This document shows, piece after piece, positions 1-11,968 of a stretch of 64,000 nt of DNA. Under the pieces are notes generated by a model, which was not told where the DNA came from, made no database searches, and saw only the letters and a list, made by a program, of their open reading frames with translations. The position numbers and the translations under genes were made by a program. Position 1 is the first letter of the stretch. The number at the start of each line of letters is the position of its first letter. Source of the DNA: Lepidodermella squamata (lineage: Eukaryota > Gastrotricha); the NCBI GenBank assembly GCA_047495785.1, contig JBLDXI010000019.1, positions 3,348,001 through 3,412,000 on the forward strand, read 5' to 3'.

Positions 1-239
1 AGAAAATCACGCCGTACCCCTCTTTTATAGTAGACAATCGCGTTCAATGTGCTGGCAACTGATGCCATTAACGCTGCGAATGAGTACAGGAGGAACATTG
101 GCAACCTCTGTTCGATGGTTGTTTTCCCGAGATCGTGGTACCAGCCGATGAAGTAGGGTCTTGGTGCCGTATCGCCATTTTCACTAAAATTAGCGACAAT
201 CCATGATTTTCCGATGTTTTCCGAGGCTGAATAATTCAT
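1..239 (-). CDS. Membrane protein, partial (runs off left edge)
   Basis: Reading leftward from an ATG at 239, the frame stays open to the window edge (about 79 codons). The first half has an N-glycosylation-like NYS and a polar stretch. The second half has one clear hydrophobic helix (MFLLYSFAALMASVASTL) followed by a basic stretch YYKRGVRR, which suggests a cytosolic loop after a membrane span. The ATG may not be the true start: ATTATTCAG just inside it could be a splice acceptor, making this an internal exon. I do not recognise the family. Confidence 0.4.
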   Translation of the reverse strand, partial: MNYSASENIGKSWIVANFSENGDTAPRPYFIGWYHDLGKTTIEQRLPMFLLYSFAALMASVASTLNAIVYYKRGVRRDF

Positions 240-807
240 TCCGGTCAAATTAGTTCAAAAATTATTTGTGAGACGTTTCTAGTACTCTTTTTGTGCTACT
301 TTGAACCAAACTCTTAGAGGACCCCTGTGTCGTTCAAGCCTAAGACAGACCAAGTTCTGAGGGCGGTGGATCTATGACTAAATCAGCGACAGGGCCAGCC
401 TACAATTAGCTATATCATGCTGTTTCACACGTTACTCAAAAAAGCATGTGAACTTCTAATCAGTGCTGACGATATTTATCTTCTAAATGTATAATTTGTC
501 CATCCGAGAACTGCGCTGCTATAGCCTGCAAGTTATGTCCTTCTGAATCAGCTATCAGCATTCATTCCAATAACTAATACAACAAAGCCAGATTCGCATT
601 AATCATCTCATCATTGATTGCCATTCGACCAGGGATGACTGCCAGGGTATCATCCTGCAATGGTGGTTTCAAAGATAACCCTTGATCACGGTTCATTTAT
701 TCATGAGTATAGCATTATCATAATGCATGCATTATTCATGATTAACCTCAGATAAAACATGTATCAACCGGAGCGTGATAGAACAATCAGAAATCTAACG
801 GGAATTT
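240..807. other. Intergenic, no gene seen
   Basis: AT-rich sequence between two minus-strand genes. No convincing coding frame, repeat or RNA gene was seen; it should hold the 3' untranslated region of the NHL gene. Confidence 0.4.
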
Positions 808-2263
808 CTATAATTCAGCTTTCACCGAGCTGGGCGTCGAAGCAACAGGAAGACCATTTATTAGATTACTTGAAGTCGAGAAGGACAAATTACGCGTGCT
901 TGTACTTGCATGACTGTTGATAGGGCATCGTATGCTGATAATTTTACCGCCTGACGTTGTTCCAAAAGATTTCCCAAGCCCGGCCAGTACGATCATTTGA
1001 CCTTGGTGGAAAGGCGAAATTCGCATTGGTATCACAGTTTTGAGCTGCTCAAATAAGCCAAGCCGAACACTGATTGCGTCATCGGCTTGTAAATGCTGAC
1101 CTTCGGCATCTGCACTATATGATTTATGATTCCGGGGCATGGATTCGCCATGGCCAGCATAAAACTGAGGAATAAAAGTGAAATTAGATTTTGAGATGAT
1201 TGAGTTTTTCTTTGAATTTCGGCAAATATTAATTTGTTGGGAATTTTTGGGAATTTACCTGGATTCGCTGATTTCCGTTATCTGCTACCAGCAAATTTCC
1301 GACGCTATCGAAGCAGATTCCTTGAGGATTTTTGACATATCCTATCCTGTCACCAGAAACAGCCAACGATTGTGTTTTCACAACAGCAGCGCTCATTGCA
1401 GGACCAGGCAGGATTGGCGTGTAGTATTGAAGCGAAAATTTGACCATCTCAGAATTTCTTTTGTCTGTGACTATCAAGCTCGATCTTGCATTGCAGTGAG
1501 GGTCGGGAAGCAGGGCGCATTTGTATGGGACAGAAACGCGATTCACGGGGTTCATCGGGTTGAAAAGTGGCATGGTGATCTGGAGCAGAAGGACAGGATG
1601 ATGAGGGTAAGTCGACCAAACCGTCACGCCATCCTCACAACAGCAAAACAATAGGTACTTTGACGAATCGACTGATAACCCGTTGAAAGTGATCAAACTC
1701 GGGTAATCAAGCCTTGTCACATACGGCTTTATCACAGTGTACTCCTGGTTTCTGCTTCGACTTTCTAGCGACGCTTCGATGTTAGCTAGACGGGTGTAGA
1801 AGATACCTTCAAGCCGAATCGAGAAGAAAAACGTTCTCGTCAAGGTGTTTAAAGCGGCGTGGTTGATATTAGCGGGTACATATGGCAATGCCAGCTTAGG
1901 TTTTGAGAACTTTTCGCAAACAACTGGGCTTGGCGATTGGTTCGAGTTGAGGGAGGAGTAACTCGCCCCAACGTTATTGCCCAATTGATATCGTAAATTA
2001 CCTTGATAGGCCGATGCACTTGACGGTCTGCTTGATTCGTTGAAGGTTGGGGACGTGACTGTGGCGCTTGGGCTTGGCGGGCCTTCTAACGGGCTAACTA
2101 CTAGGCGAGTTTCCCAGACAACAAAAATGCGACTGCCGTCCTCGCTTACGTCCAACTTGAGCATTTCTCCGTCGTTGCAGATTGCGAAAGCTGCGGCGCG
2201 ATATGCGATAAGCTCCTTCACACGGGATTGAGTGACATAGATGGGTTCTTCGATAGGGGCCAT
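808..2263 (-). CDS. NHL-repeat protein
   Basis: Two exons on the minus strand, 2263..1259 and 1164..808, joined in phase 0 (donor CAG|GTAAATT, acceptor TTCCTCAG|TTTT), give 453 residues. Near residues 310-335 there is a textbook NHL repeat, with NPQGICFDSVGNLLVADNGN followed by QRIQ and, after the splice, FYAGHG. An earlier segment reading SSLIVTDKRNSEMVKFSL looks like a second, weaker blade. NHL repeats form beta-propellers used for protein or RNA binding. No RING, B-box or enzymatic domain is visible, so this is not a complete TRIM-NHL protein. The middle (residues 60-110) is Ser/Pro-rich and probably disordered. The start is the first ATG of the frame. Confidence 0.7.
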
Positions 2264-4981
2264 CCATCGCCAATAGAAGAATGGATCGAATGATGAAAGC
2301 TCGTTCTACAGAAAGGGCAAATTATATCAGCTTTCATCATTTCCATCATGGGTGGGTAACCCTAAAGTCCATTAACCCTTGAAAATATTCCAGGACCCTT
2401 TGAAATCTGGAAATGATTGGGCCCAATGGAAAATCTTGGTCGGGTTTTTTCAGGATTCAATCATTCTGGATCAAGAATTCAAGTTCTAGGTGAAAGGATT
2501 AGCAAGGACAGGGAATCTTGTTTTGAACGATTATTTCTACAACGCAAATTATTTACCAGAATTTTCACGTGCCGCTCAGAAAGTGTAGCTTCAGTCGTTG
2601 ACCGGCGTTTCAATCGCTTCATTCCTCTGATGATTCGAGTCGTCCATGCTGTGAAATCTCGTTGCGTCTGTGCACTGTTCCGCCTCAAAGTAGTTGCATC
2701 CATATGGTGTTATTTTGTAAAAATCTCCGAGAGAAAAACTGTAATATGAGTGGAAAAGCGATCAAATTAATTCAGCAAAACAAACTCCGCCTCTATTCAT
2801 AGCTCTGCGAAAAAATTTGGCAAAAGCAAGCCATGGCACGAAAGCGTAATTTATGGTTGCCATAATGCAGTCGTGAAAGGCCTGAATCAGGGCCACGGGA
2901 GTTCGTTATATTTTTTGTCATTGAAAGAATGCGCGAACGCATCACCATGACACTACGCTTCTGTTTACGTCATTTTGAAAAGCAAAAAAGTGGGCGCTAC
3001 GGTGGGGCATGTCTTGAATAGAGTGCGCTTCAGCAAACATCTAATCGTTTTTGGCCCTTCACGTGGAAACGAGGATAAACAGTAACATCTAGCCTGGCTA
3101 CGAGATGCAGGAAACCTTTAAACATTTCAAGGTAGATTCAGTGATAACTGGATCAAAAAAGTTTTGCGGACAATTGAAAGTTTATGATTTTATGTATCCT
3201 TTGCTTGCTTGGATGATACTTTGACGCCTGCTGTAGTGAGCAACTCTGAGCCGCCGCACGCACGCACGAAATCGATAGACACGCAGGTGATTTCATAACG
3301 CGCGTGCAACTTTGCAGGCGTGTTGCAAGGCAACCGCACGTGTCTTACCCTTGTGCGGTTAATTAATATTTTAGCGCGTGTTTTTCTACTCACTCATTCA
3401 TAGTATTTTTGTTTCAATCGTAGGTATATCTGATCGCTTTACCTCGTGATGCCTTGCGTTACATCCGGCTTCTGGAAAACTCGGCTAATCCATTATTTAA
3501 AAGCTGATTGGGTGATTCATAAGCTGTTACAGGCTTGAGGCTTTGAAGGAAAGTCACTTCAAATAGCGCCTTGCTGAGAAGGTGAAATTGAATAAGCCTT
3601 TACTTCCAGATTTTGCGGTTCAAAGATTAGGCTTCGATAATTGATAAAACGGCCCTATTGCTGATGTATGGTCGATCAAGAACACATTTGCGTTAATTTG
3701 ACTTCCACTCTTTGAGAATATCAGTAATCGAGTTTCAATGTAATGAATAATATGAGAATAAAAGCATCAATCTCATGACGAGAATAGAATACGGATTGTT
3801 CTTTTCTTCGGAATTAATCAATTTCATCAATAAGAAAACTAATTACCAATTCCATGAGATATTGGAATTTTCAATTCAGTCGCTTAATATAGCAACGACT
3901 ATTTAGCATGTCTCTGAAGCCATGATAAACACTGACCCGTGAAATAACGATTGTCCCCTGGTTTCAGCAAGAGAAAGCCTGTCAGATATGCCACCCTGAA
4001 TCTGCTAAATTAGAATGCAAGGAATCACCTACGGAATCTCTCTAAAAAGTTGCTGGCCAAGGCTATCGAAGAGACGCGGCTGAGGTAGGGTTTCTAGAAA
4101 AACCCTGGCTATCTCTCATGAAGACTTACATTATACGCCGAGAAGACCTTGAAGCTGTTAATCTGTGACCTGATGTGCTACGCAAATGTGGAAATCCCTC
4201 CAAATTTACACCCATCCCACTTTTCTGTTCAAGAGATTCTGGATCAATAATACCGGCCTTATTATTGTTTTTGCACAGTGGTAGTATTGACTGGGTGCGC
4301 TTTTGCATATTGACCATAGCTATCGAAATTTCGCGAATATTCCATCTATTCAACGAATCTGCATTCAATAGCGCAATGAGAGTAAGATGCTCAACTTCGG
4401 AGCGCTGACAACCTTTTTAAATGTGGAACATCCATCCATAGGTTGCAATCGCACTCTGTAAATATCGCATCAATCATCTCACCTACGCGGAGATGTTTTT
4501 AATTAACTTGTTACGTATGCTCAATTATCGCTCTAATAGCCCGCTTTGCCGTCGACTTACACATTTCCCGACCGTTTCAGGTGTATGACTAATTTTCATT
4601 AGCATTATTACGTCCTTCCTCAGGTAACACAAGGCCCGGAAATTTACCGAAAATTTTCCAACCGCGATAAACAAACAAGAGCAGATTTGATGGAAATTTA
4701 CGCATGAATACTCTCGTTTTTTATTAAACGTATATAGTAAGGAACGTAGTAAGCTGACTAGACGTCAGGCTCTTCAAAAACGGGCACCAAATCATCACCT
4801 CATTTAGAATTTATTCAGTTTGAAACTGTTTTGTTTTATTGCGTTCGTCCAATTTTATTAGAACATTCCCACGCCTGTGATGCGCAAATTGAGATTGATG
4901 AGGCGAATCGAACGTCGTTCATTCTTTGGTTTTTAGGGTCCGCTGTTTAAAACTTTGATTTTACACGGCATTTCATTAAGA
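2264..4981. other. Long intergenic region
   Basis: About 2.7 kb with only short, low-quality frames on both strands. None shows a signal peptide, domain or splice partner that I could support. It presumably contains divergent promoters for the NHL gene (left) and the first RIW-tail gene (right). No repeat was recognised. Confidence 0.4.
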
Positions 4982-5501
4982 ATGTCGACGCCGTTTCACA
5001 CAACTTTCAACGATTTGGAAATGTTCTTCAAAAATCAAGTAACCAACTGTAAATCTATGATTGAAAAGGTGGGTCTACCTTGGTCTTTATTGGTCTACCT
5101 TGGTCTACATTGGTAAATTTTTATATTTTCTAGAATTTGGAGATTCCTCTCTTAGATGCTGAATACATGTATCTCCAACATATGAACAAGGTCGTCCGAC
5201 AGCGAAAAACTTACCTGAAGTACTACAAGCTGAAAAGAGAGCATAGGAAAGCGCTGCAGGAGGCTTACAAAGCTAACAAACTATCGCCATCAGATGGGCG
5301 TCTGCATACGTTTGCAGAGCAGCGATTCGAACAATTTCGTCAAATGAATAACCAAAAGTACCGCGGCCTTGTGCCTGTTTCACCTGCGAAATGCCAGTCC
5401 GAAGCTATTATTCGACTATTAAGGTCTTTGCACATGTGAGCTGATGTCATGTAACAATTTTCTTGAATGAAAAAGTTTGGTTTCCCTATTTTAGATGGTG
5501 A
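4982..5501 (+). CDS. RIW-tail helical protein 1
   Basis: Three exons: 4982..5068, 5134..5435 and 5495..5501, totalling 131 residues, all frames closing correctly. It belongs to a six-member local family. Shared features are an aromatic-Lx[RH]M core (YLQHMNKVV), a Tyr/Lys/His block (YLKYYKLKREH), an FAEQRFEQF helix, a KYRG...SPA turn, and a C-terminus ending x-I-W. The last exon contributes only A-TGG-TGA after a phase-2 intron, giving His-Ile-Trp-stop. No signal peptide or membrane segment is present; the protein is charged and helical. I do not recognise the family outside this window. The ATG is the first in frame and the upstream exon is required to restore the conserved N-terminal part (N-C-K-S-M). 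Confidence 0.7.
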
Positions 5502-6554
5502 CGCCCTTTTCAAATCTCGTCGAATCTTCTCTTCATTATCTTCCTTAATTTCGCGATTGGAACTTCAACTGGATGATTTATGATTTTATATTAAAGACAT
5601 GCGATTCTTCAAAAGTTATGGCGCATAATAACTTCATTGTTCCATTTTTAGCAAGTGGCTGAATATAATTTCCCCCGGTGAAATCATCCTGACGGTTCCT
5701 GTCCAAGTATTTTCTATAAAATAAATTTTCAGTTGATAAAGGATAAAGGCTCCATGATCCAGTCTCGCGTTATCGGGATTCACGAATTTGAAAAGCGTTT
5801 CTACGCTCATATTTTGATCTCAGCAGCATCTAGCATTAAATTTCTCCAAATCCTCTTTAAACTCTTGCAAAAATATATTCATCATCAATCATATTAGAGC
5901 ATCAATTCGATATGTCGCGGTTGATCAGATATTCTTTCCAACTTTGAATCAGGTTGATCCATTTTTGGCAAAATAACGCTGATTTTCAGCAATCAGGTTT
6001 CATCTGAATTACAAAAACTGAATTTCCTCGCATGTCTTTCGAAGTTCGTAGTGTGCGTCGGTTCTTACAACGGTTCTTGCAAATTGACGAATGCATAGAT
6101 ACAACCAGTCTGTTAGAGTGCAGCTGTACCATAAGGCAAGTCCGGGTCTCTGAGCCCATAATGTCGCGGCTATGAGCCTCTACACATATTTCCCTGGCTA
6201 AATAGACGAGGACGTAATTGGTGATTAAAATGTGTCGATGAGGAATTTAACCGAGAAATCTCTGCGCATGTAGAAATGTAGGCCCTCAAGAACCACAAAC
6301 CGGAAATCGAACTTCTGCAGATATGAGTCTTTTCGCTAATCCTTCAAAAAGCGATGCTATCAATTTGACCAATCTACATTGTATGGGCTCCAACTCGTCT
6401 CCGACCATCGTAATCCGGATAATGAGCCTCAACCCCGGGACAGTACTTCGTAATGAAGTCACTCATTGCCAGGTTATCGCATGTGGTTCAAAAACCTGCA
6501 GTAGGAACTAATACCTCACAAGCATCGACAAGTTCACTATAATAAAAATAGGAA
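5502..6554. other. Intergenic, no gene seen
   Basis: AT-rich spacer between RIW-tail genes 1 and 2. A 62-codon frame at 6323-6511 has no recognisable content and no splice support. Confidence 0.35.
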
Positions 6555-7164
6555 ATGCCGAAAAATCGAGACTCAAAGCAGGGAGTCCAGTATATGGTCT
6601 CAAGTCTTATGGTTTTCGTCACTCGGCAGCTGTTCTTCACAAAATCTGACGACAGCGGCCTTTCAGCTCGGCTAATCCAAGCCGAGTCTTATTATTCGAA
6701 CCAAATGGATAATTACATGCGGCTAAAATCAAGATACATCAAGCATGCTAAGCTGGAACATGTTCATCGGAGATCGATCGCTGTTGCGAAACGGATATAT
6801 GACATTCCGATGGAGGACAATCGGTTAGAGACATTCGCGCAAAAGCAATTCACGTGCTACGAGTCGATGAATATTCAGCGGTATGGCGGTTGCTCGTTGA
6901 TGTTCGGCAGGCCCAACCAACAGCTTACAACTAAAACTAAAGTACTACGCAAACTTAGAATGTGAGTTCTTTTCGCTTCTCATCTATCAAGGGTCGGTGA
7001 ACAAAAATCAAGTATTTTCAAAATTTCAATAGATATTTAGCAGTAAGCTTTGTCTGAATCAAATTTCAGGAAATATTTACTTCGGGGGATGAGTGTATTT
7101 GTCTGCATTTTTACTAATGATCTATATATAAAGCTATTATCTCTTTAATACTTGCAGATGGTGA
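6555..7164 (+). CDS. RIW-tail helical protein 2
   Basis: Two exons, 6555..6961 and 7158..7164, giving 137 residues. The family core is clear: AESYYSNQMDNYMR, then SRYIKHAKLEHVHR, an FAQKQF helix, and a C-terminal VLRKLR completed across the intron to Arg-Ile-Trp-stop. The 196-bp intron is longer than in relatives. It holds an alternative acceptor near 7069, but only the 7158 acceptor restores the conserved Trp-stop. The N-terminus differs from its paralogues and contains a hydrophobic run (MVSSLMVFVTRQLFF), so the real start could be the internal Met at residue 14. Function unknown. Confidence 0.65.
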
Positions 7165-7669
7165 GGAGGCTTCGACTCAGTCCACTGTCCGTTCTCTGCG
7201 ATAACATCTGGTTCCTGTTCATTCCTCTATAATAGCCGTCGTGTTCAATTTGCGAATAAAAATCTGAGAGTTATGAAAGTTCGCGGTTCTGATCTAAGAA
7301 AAGGCGGGCGGATATTGCGGGCTTGAAGTTCCGCTAATAAAGCATGTGACTTTTGGCTTGATCGCATTGATCTTGACAGAGTGAATACCTCCACTATATG
7401 CCTTCATATTCTCTCAAACAATGATACTTCGCAGCTGCTAAATTAATTCCATCCTCATCATTCCAGATTATCTTCACAATTCCATTGCATATACGCAAGA
7501 AGCCCTCGAATATGTCATCATTCAAGAAAATTAAATAAAAATCAGTAGGAATATACGCACTTACCTTTGCGTGAAACGTAAACACAGCATTGCGTATTAG
7601 GCCTTTAAAACTTTATATGCTTGTTCTGGAAATTTCGACCTTTTGCTTATTTCCAACTTTTTTCCAACC
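7165..7669. other. Intergenic, no gene seen
   Basis: Spacer between RIW-tail genes 2 and 3. A short minus-strand frame at 7394-7585 is AT-driven and unsupported. Confidence 0.35.
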
Positions 7670-8348
7670 ATGGGAAGGTTTTTTCAAGGAATGTCTTTCC
7701 GGTCGACGAGATCGGTGAATTCTATTGTCAGCGGCAGCCTTCGAAAAACAGCTTCTGATTGTCAGTCTATGATAGCTAACCTCAGCAACAATGCCAATAA
7801 AAGTGTCCAGCGAAGCGAATCTTTAAATAAAGGCAAGAAAGAGGCGAAGGAAAATCTGACAAGCATAATGGCTGGTTTTGGCATGTTCATCAACCGACAA
7901 GTGGCCACAGCTAAAGCTCTCGCGATTAAAGGCTCGATCACCCCTCAAATGGAGGCTGAATTTCACTATCTCGACCGAATGAACGCCTCGCTGCAGGCCG
8001 CTAACGGTTACGTCAAGCATTCGAAACTGATAGAAATCCATCGATCGATAGTTCTTGAGTGCAAGTTGAATTACAGGTAAGCTTTTCATGATGATAATTA
8101 GTCATAATTAATCGATTTTTTCGATGACTCAGATTACCTAACCGCTGCCCTGAGTTTGACGTGTACTGTGCGCAGCAGTTCCCTTTCTATGAGCGTATGA
8201 ACGACTTGCGCTATAAGGGCCCGTTCGGTTCGCCAGCCCACGCTATACGTGCGAAGCGAAAACTTCTTCGCAAAGTTCACATGTATGAGAAAATTTATTG
8301 ATTTTTGTCAGCAAAAGCTTAGGTCATTTTCTTTCTTGTAGATGGTAA
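7670..8348 (+). CDS. RIW-tail helical protein 3 (long form)
   Basis: Three exons, 7670..8076, 8133..8282 and 8342..8348, giving 187 residues. The start at 7670 has a good context (ccaaccATGG). The family core is FHYLDRMNASLQAANGYVKH, then SKLIEIHRSIV; the second exon carries FYERMNDLRYKGPFGSPA; the 7-nt last exon supplies Ile-Trp-stop (A-TGG-TAA). It is about 50 residues longer than its relatives because of a Ser/Arg-rich N-terminal extension. It also has an additional intron inside the core, a phase-2 intron after residue 135, which none of the others has. No signal peptide. Function unknown. Confidence 0.7.
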
Positions 8349-8658
8349 CGAAGTCGAAGAGTCCGGTTCAGGTTTCAAGTAATCCAAGTTAATCCCTGTT
8401 GACTGATGATCAAACTATGTGTTTCAGTATTTTTGCGCTCGCAGGACAAAATAAAAAGACACTTTTTCGTGCTAAAATCTTAGACGGAAATTCTGAAGGA
8501 AACTGAACAATTTGAAAGCGTTTAGGACCTTGATGTTTGTCTTCTAAAAGTTCACGATAAGGAAGCAGTTCTAAGAATTTTACTTGTTCGAATACACCGG
8601 AAGAAAATTTCTAGCAAATCTATCACACGAATGTTTCTCGCATCAAGCGAATTCAAGT

Positions 8659-9471
8659 TCAAAGCCAATCTGGATGAATGATGAAATCCGTTGAGGTTCG
8701 GCGAACATTGTTGAAATGTGAGCCACGGCTCAGTGGTAAAATAGTCGAGACCTGCGGGTCCTCAAAATTCACGCCCTGCCTATCAGTCCAGACCCGCCCA
8801 TCCGGCAGGCGGCGGAAATCACCCAAATGATGCCAAGACGCGTACTGCCAGCGGTTTTTCCTCGTATTTGGGGTTAGCAGCCGTAGGAATTTCAACTTAG
8901 CAGCATCAGTGTTATCTTCCTTGCTCTCTTTTTCAGTTTTGTAGGTGTACGACTGATTTTCAATAGCTTTGGCCGCAGAGGGTTGCTTCTCCCGAGCCCA
9001 TTGCGGGTTTTGCAGTTTATCCATAAATTCTTTACCAGGCGCTGGCGTGGAGGGTGGACAGCCATTCCCGCCTAGCCAAGGCATTTTCGAGTCACTTGTG
9101 GGGGCGACTTGCTCCTTGGCCTTAGCTTGGTTTGTATACCATTTCAGCTCACGTTGCTGCTGTTGAGATTTCGGCGGAGTCTGTTGAGCGATTCTAGCCC
9201 CACATGTCGGACAGCATGCGTCTCCTGGCGGCCAGCAAATCGGTTGCTGCATTTGCTGGGTGAAGGAGTTAGGCCGTCTCCACGGGGCAGCAGCTGGTAT
9301 CTCCATTTTCTCGAATGTAACCGGGCAACTGCAAAATGCGCACTTCTTCCACTTCGCATATTGGGCTGATGAAAGAAAAATGCATTGTTGTATCGAATAA
9401 TGAACACAAATCAAACCATTTTTCAGCCGCTTGAGGTCTTTTTTAATGCCGGCTTCAAGAACTTCGTTCAT
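8659..9471 (-). CDS. Hypothetical Cys-motif protein
   Basis: A minus-strand frame from ATG 9471 to a stop at 8659, open throughout. Near the N-terminus there is a cluster of cysteines (KKCAFCSCP and later ACCPTCGARI) resembling paired zinc knuckles, followed by Gln/Pro-rich and Lys-rich sequence and a Trp-rich C-terminal part (RKNRWQYASWHHLGDF). An in-frame intron is probable just before the first Cys: acceptor TTTCATCAG ending at 9366, with donors at 9407 (42 bp) or 9416 (51 bp). Removing either keeps the frame. I do not recognise the family. It is convergent with RIW-tail gene 3. Confidence 0.55.
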   Translation of the reverse strand: MNEVLEAGIKKDLKRLKNGLICVHYSIQQCIFLSSAQYAKWKKCAFCSCPVTFEKMEIPAAAPWRRPNSFTQQMQQPICWPPGDACCPTCGARIAQQTPPKSQQQQRELKWYTNQAKAKEQVAPTSDSKMPWLGGNGCPPSTPAPGKEFMDKLQNPQWAREKQPSAAKAIENQSYTYKTEKESKEDNTDAAKLKFLRLLTPNTRKNRWQYASWHHLGDFRRLPDGRVWTDRQGVNFEDPQVSTILPLSRGSHFNNVRRTSTDFIIHPDWL

Positions 9472-10155
9472 GGTTAGTGGTCTGATAAAAAAATGAACTG
9501 GCTTATAATTCAAGCAGAATACAAGCAGAATCTTGTTTTCATCCGAACGTCTTTGAGAGCGTTTTCAGGGCGTGAAGTCTTGCCATGTCACCGTGGACAC
9601 GAGCGTTTTTGCTTTTCTATCTCAGAATTCTCAAAGGCGGCCTTTATGTCTTTATTTCTTTTGATGTTTATTTCTTTTTAATGGATAAATTTTTTTGCGG
9701 TAAGGTTTCGACACGCCCAACTGCGTCATAGTGCAGTTCAATAGGGTCGAGAAATCGTTTCACCTAATTAGCCACTGAAGCGAATAATGACGGCTTTCCT
9801 GAATTCTCAAGTAAATAAAGCAAATCTCGAATTATATCAAACTCATCGAATCCAAGTGAGCAATAATCCGAGCTAATGGCTGAGTTTCTCTAGGTTCTTC
9901 AATTTCGATTTTCAATGATATCGACTTCTAGCAAATGTCACCCTATTTCAGAGACGAGCATGTTGTAAAGATGAGTCTCCGTGACCTCGATACATTTTCA
10001 TTTCAGTGATTCAAAAAAATAATCCAAGCATAGCTTTTACTTTGATTAAAACTCCTACAAAATGTTCACTCACATGAGGCGAAAAGCCTATTAACCACGA
10101 ACCCGTGAATGAATATGGCGTCTGAAAGTAATAATTAATTAATTTAAACGAAGCA
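9472..10155. other. Intergenic, no gene seen
   Basis: AT-rich sequence between two minus-strand genes. It contains the 3' side of the peptide gene at 10156-10320 and the promoter side of the Cys-motif gene. No repeat or further frame recognised. Confidence 0.35.
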
Positions 10156-10320
10156 TTAAATTCGCTTCGACAAATGAAGTTCCCAGCCAAATCCTGGATG
10201 ATCCGTCCTAATCTTCAAAAAATGCTTTATAAACAGCCCCGGGCGTGTGTAATCAACACATGCCACGTTTGCTAATCCCCAGAAAATTACAACAACCACA
10301 ATAGTAAGCTTTTGGCTCAT
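10156..10320 (-). CDS. Small secreted peptide precursor
   Basis: A 54-residue minus-strand frame from ATG 10320. Residues 1-19 form a convincing signal peptide (MSQKLTIVVVVIFWGLANVA, cleavage near the Ala). They are followed by a 30-odd-residue mature region with one Cys and several basic residues (TRPGLFIKHFLKI ... HLSKRI). A TATATAAA box lies 78 bp upstream of the ATG in the right orientation. It looks like a secreted peptide or neuropeptide precursor, but no known peptide family motif was recognised. A downstream exon cannot be excluded. Confidence 0.55.
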   Translation of the reverse strand: MSQKLTIVVVVIFWGLANVACVDYTRPGLFIKHFLKIRTDHPGFGWELHLSKRI

Positions 10321-10397
10321 TCACTATCGTGTCTGTTTATCTAAAAACGAAACATGTTTGATTTTCATCTGAAATGACATGGGTAGTGCACCAATTA

Positions 10398-10405
10398 TTT
10401 ATATA
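10398..10405 (-). promoter_or_regulatory. TATA box of the 54-residue peptide gene
   Basis: TATATAAA on the minus strand, 78 bp upstream of the ATG at 10320; the same octamer is found before RIW-tail genes 5 and 6 and the large lectin-like gene at 43.8 kb. Confidence 0.55.
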
Positions 10406-11172
10406 AGTTTCCTAATAAATTAACCGTGACCAACTACACACAAGTTTCTGTCTCTTATAGTTTCATTCAACATACCAGAAGCTAATCTTCGTCGCACAAT
10501 TTTTTCCTCTAAATTTCTAGTTTTCCCTCGCTTGATGATTTCCAGAGTGTGAAGTAATCAGTAGGCGGCTGGAGAGGAAGGCGGAATTTAATAATTAGCA
10601 GGCAATTCAAGGATATCCAGGAAGTAAAGTGGCTGCGTTATTGCGTCAAAGTTCATCGAAAAGTGATATAACGTCTTGATTTTTCTAGACTAATAGCCTT
10701 TCGTAATTTTTTATTTCGCAAAAAACAACCGATAGTTACTAGAATGATCCCACTATTTCTTTCCGCCCATGATGCATTCGCTCTGCGGAGAGCGGCGGAA
10801 AATGTAGAGTCATATGATGTGATTTATCGCCGCTGCGGGCAATGTGAGTCATCATCAGAAGCTCCAGACGCTTCTATTTACCTTGCTCGTAGTGGCGGCC
10901 AGCGCAATTTGCTTCTGCGTCACCGGCCATCCGTGATCGCGAAGCAAATCGCATGATACTGGATTCGAGTGGCACATTAGTCGCGAGTAGGCTCTCTTAC
11001 TTCTGACACGGGGGGCAGGGCTTCCTGTTCGTGAGACAGGCGATATCCGCTGCGAATCAACGCTGATTGCCCATTAAAGAAAATCACTCGATTATGTTTT
11101 TCTCGCTCACATGATAATAATATACTTAACTTGATGATGTTTTTTCGCTCTAGATTTTTTTCCGAGAACAAA
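10406..11172. other. Intergenic, no gene seen
   Basis: Divergent promoter region between the peptide gene and RIW-tail gene 4. A 70-codon plus frame at 10744-10956 has no recognisable content. GCTCTAG just before the ATG at 11173 could be a splice acceptor of an upstream non-coding exon. Confidence 0.35.
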
Positions 11173-11626
11173 ATGACTAACGGGAGTCTGCACCAGGCTG
11201 TCAACGATTTGGCAGTGTTCCTATCTAAACAAATTCAGTCCTGCAAAACGCTGGTCGAGGACAACCTGGAATGGGAAGTTGTCCATGGCCAACAGCTTTA
11301 CAACCAGCGAATGACAGCCTATCTCACAGCGAATAAAGGGAAATACATCAAATACAGCGATTTAAAGGCCGAGCACCTTAGGGCGATCGCAGAGGCGAAG
11401 AAGCAAGCGAAAGTTGCGAACAACGACCAAAGGCTGAAAAAATTCGCCGACGAGCAATTCGTCGAATTTCGTAAGGCAAACGATGCGAAATATAAAGGAT
11501 TTTTCATGTCACCCGCCAAACCTTCGCCTCGCATCGTCGAACAAGCCTGTCACAAACTAAGAATGTTAGTTTTGAATTTTTTGAATTTTTCCTGGATTTA
11601 TTTGATTTTTTTCATCCAGATGGTGA
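11173..11626 (+). CDS. RIW-tail helical protein 4
   Basis: Two exons, 11173..11564 and 11620..11626, giving 132 residues. The ATG at 11173 (acaaaATGAC) is preferred over ATGs at 11134/11137 because the protein then begins like family member 6 and the upstream part looks like intron. Family blocks: LYNQRMTAYLTANKGKYIKY, SDLKAEHLRAIAEAK, FADEQFVEFR, KYKGFFMSPA, and HKLR followed across a 55-bp phase-2 intron by Ile-Trp-stop. It is highly charged, with no membrane segment. AATAAA follows at about 11706. Function unknown. Confidence 0.72.
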
Positions 11627-11968
11627 TTTTTGTTGATGGCATCTCTCACCTCACTCGTTTTGTCTCTCATTGAAACACCGGCTAAGTACGGCTCATATTG
11701 TGGATGAATAAACTCTGGTCAATTTATGTTGTCGCGTTTCTCACACCTACGAAACTTAATCCCGATGCCTTTTATCGTGTGTATGACATATCGTAAACCC
11801 GCCAACGCTTATTATTGAAATGTGTTAACAAAGCTGATGATTTTCTATTATATTTTGAAACTGAAAAATAAAACCTTACGGAAGAGACGCATGGCTAATT
11901 TTGGCTAATGAATCGCTCGAGTTGACAACAGCGTGAATTTCGGACATTTTTTATCTGTCTCAAATATT

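Noticed and set aside
2417-2749. 110-codon plus frame and its antisense partner
   Set aside because: Both strands are open over the same stretch without motif, signal peptide or splice support.
7121-7135. TATATATAAAG resembling a TATA box
   Set aside because: Lies inside the terminal intron of RIW-tail gene 2 and more than 500 bp from the next ATG.
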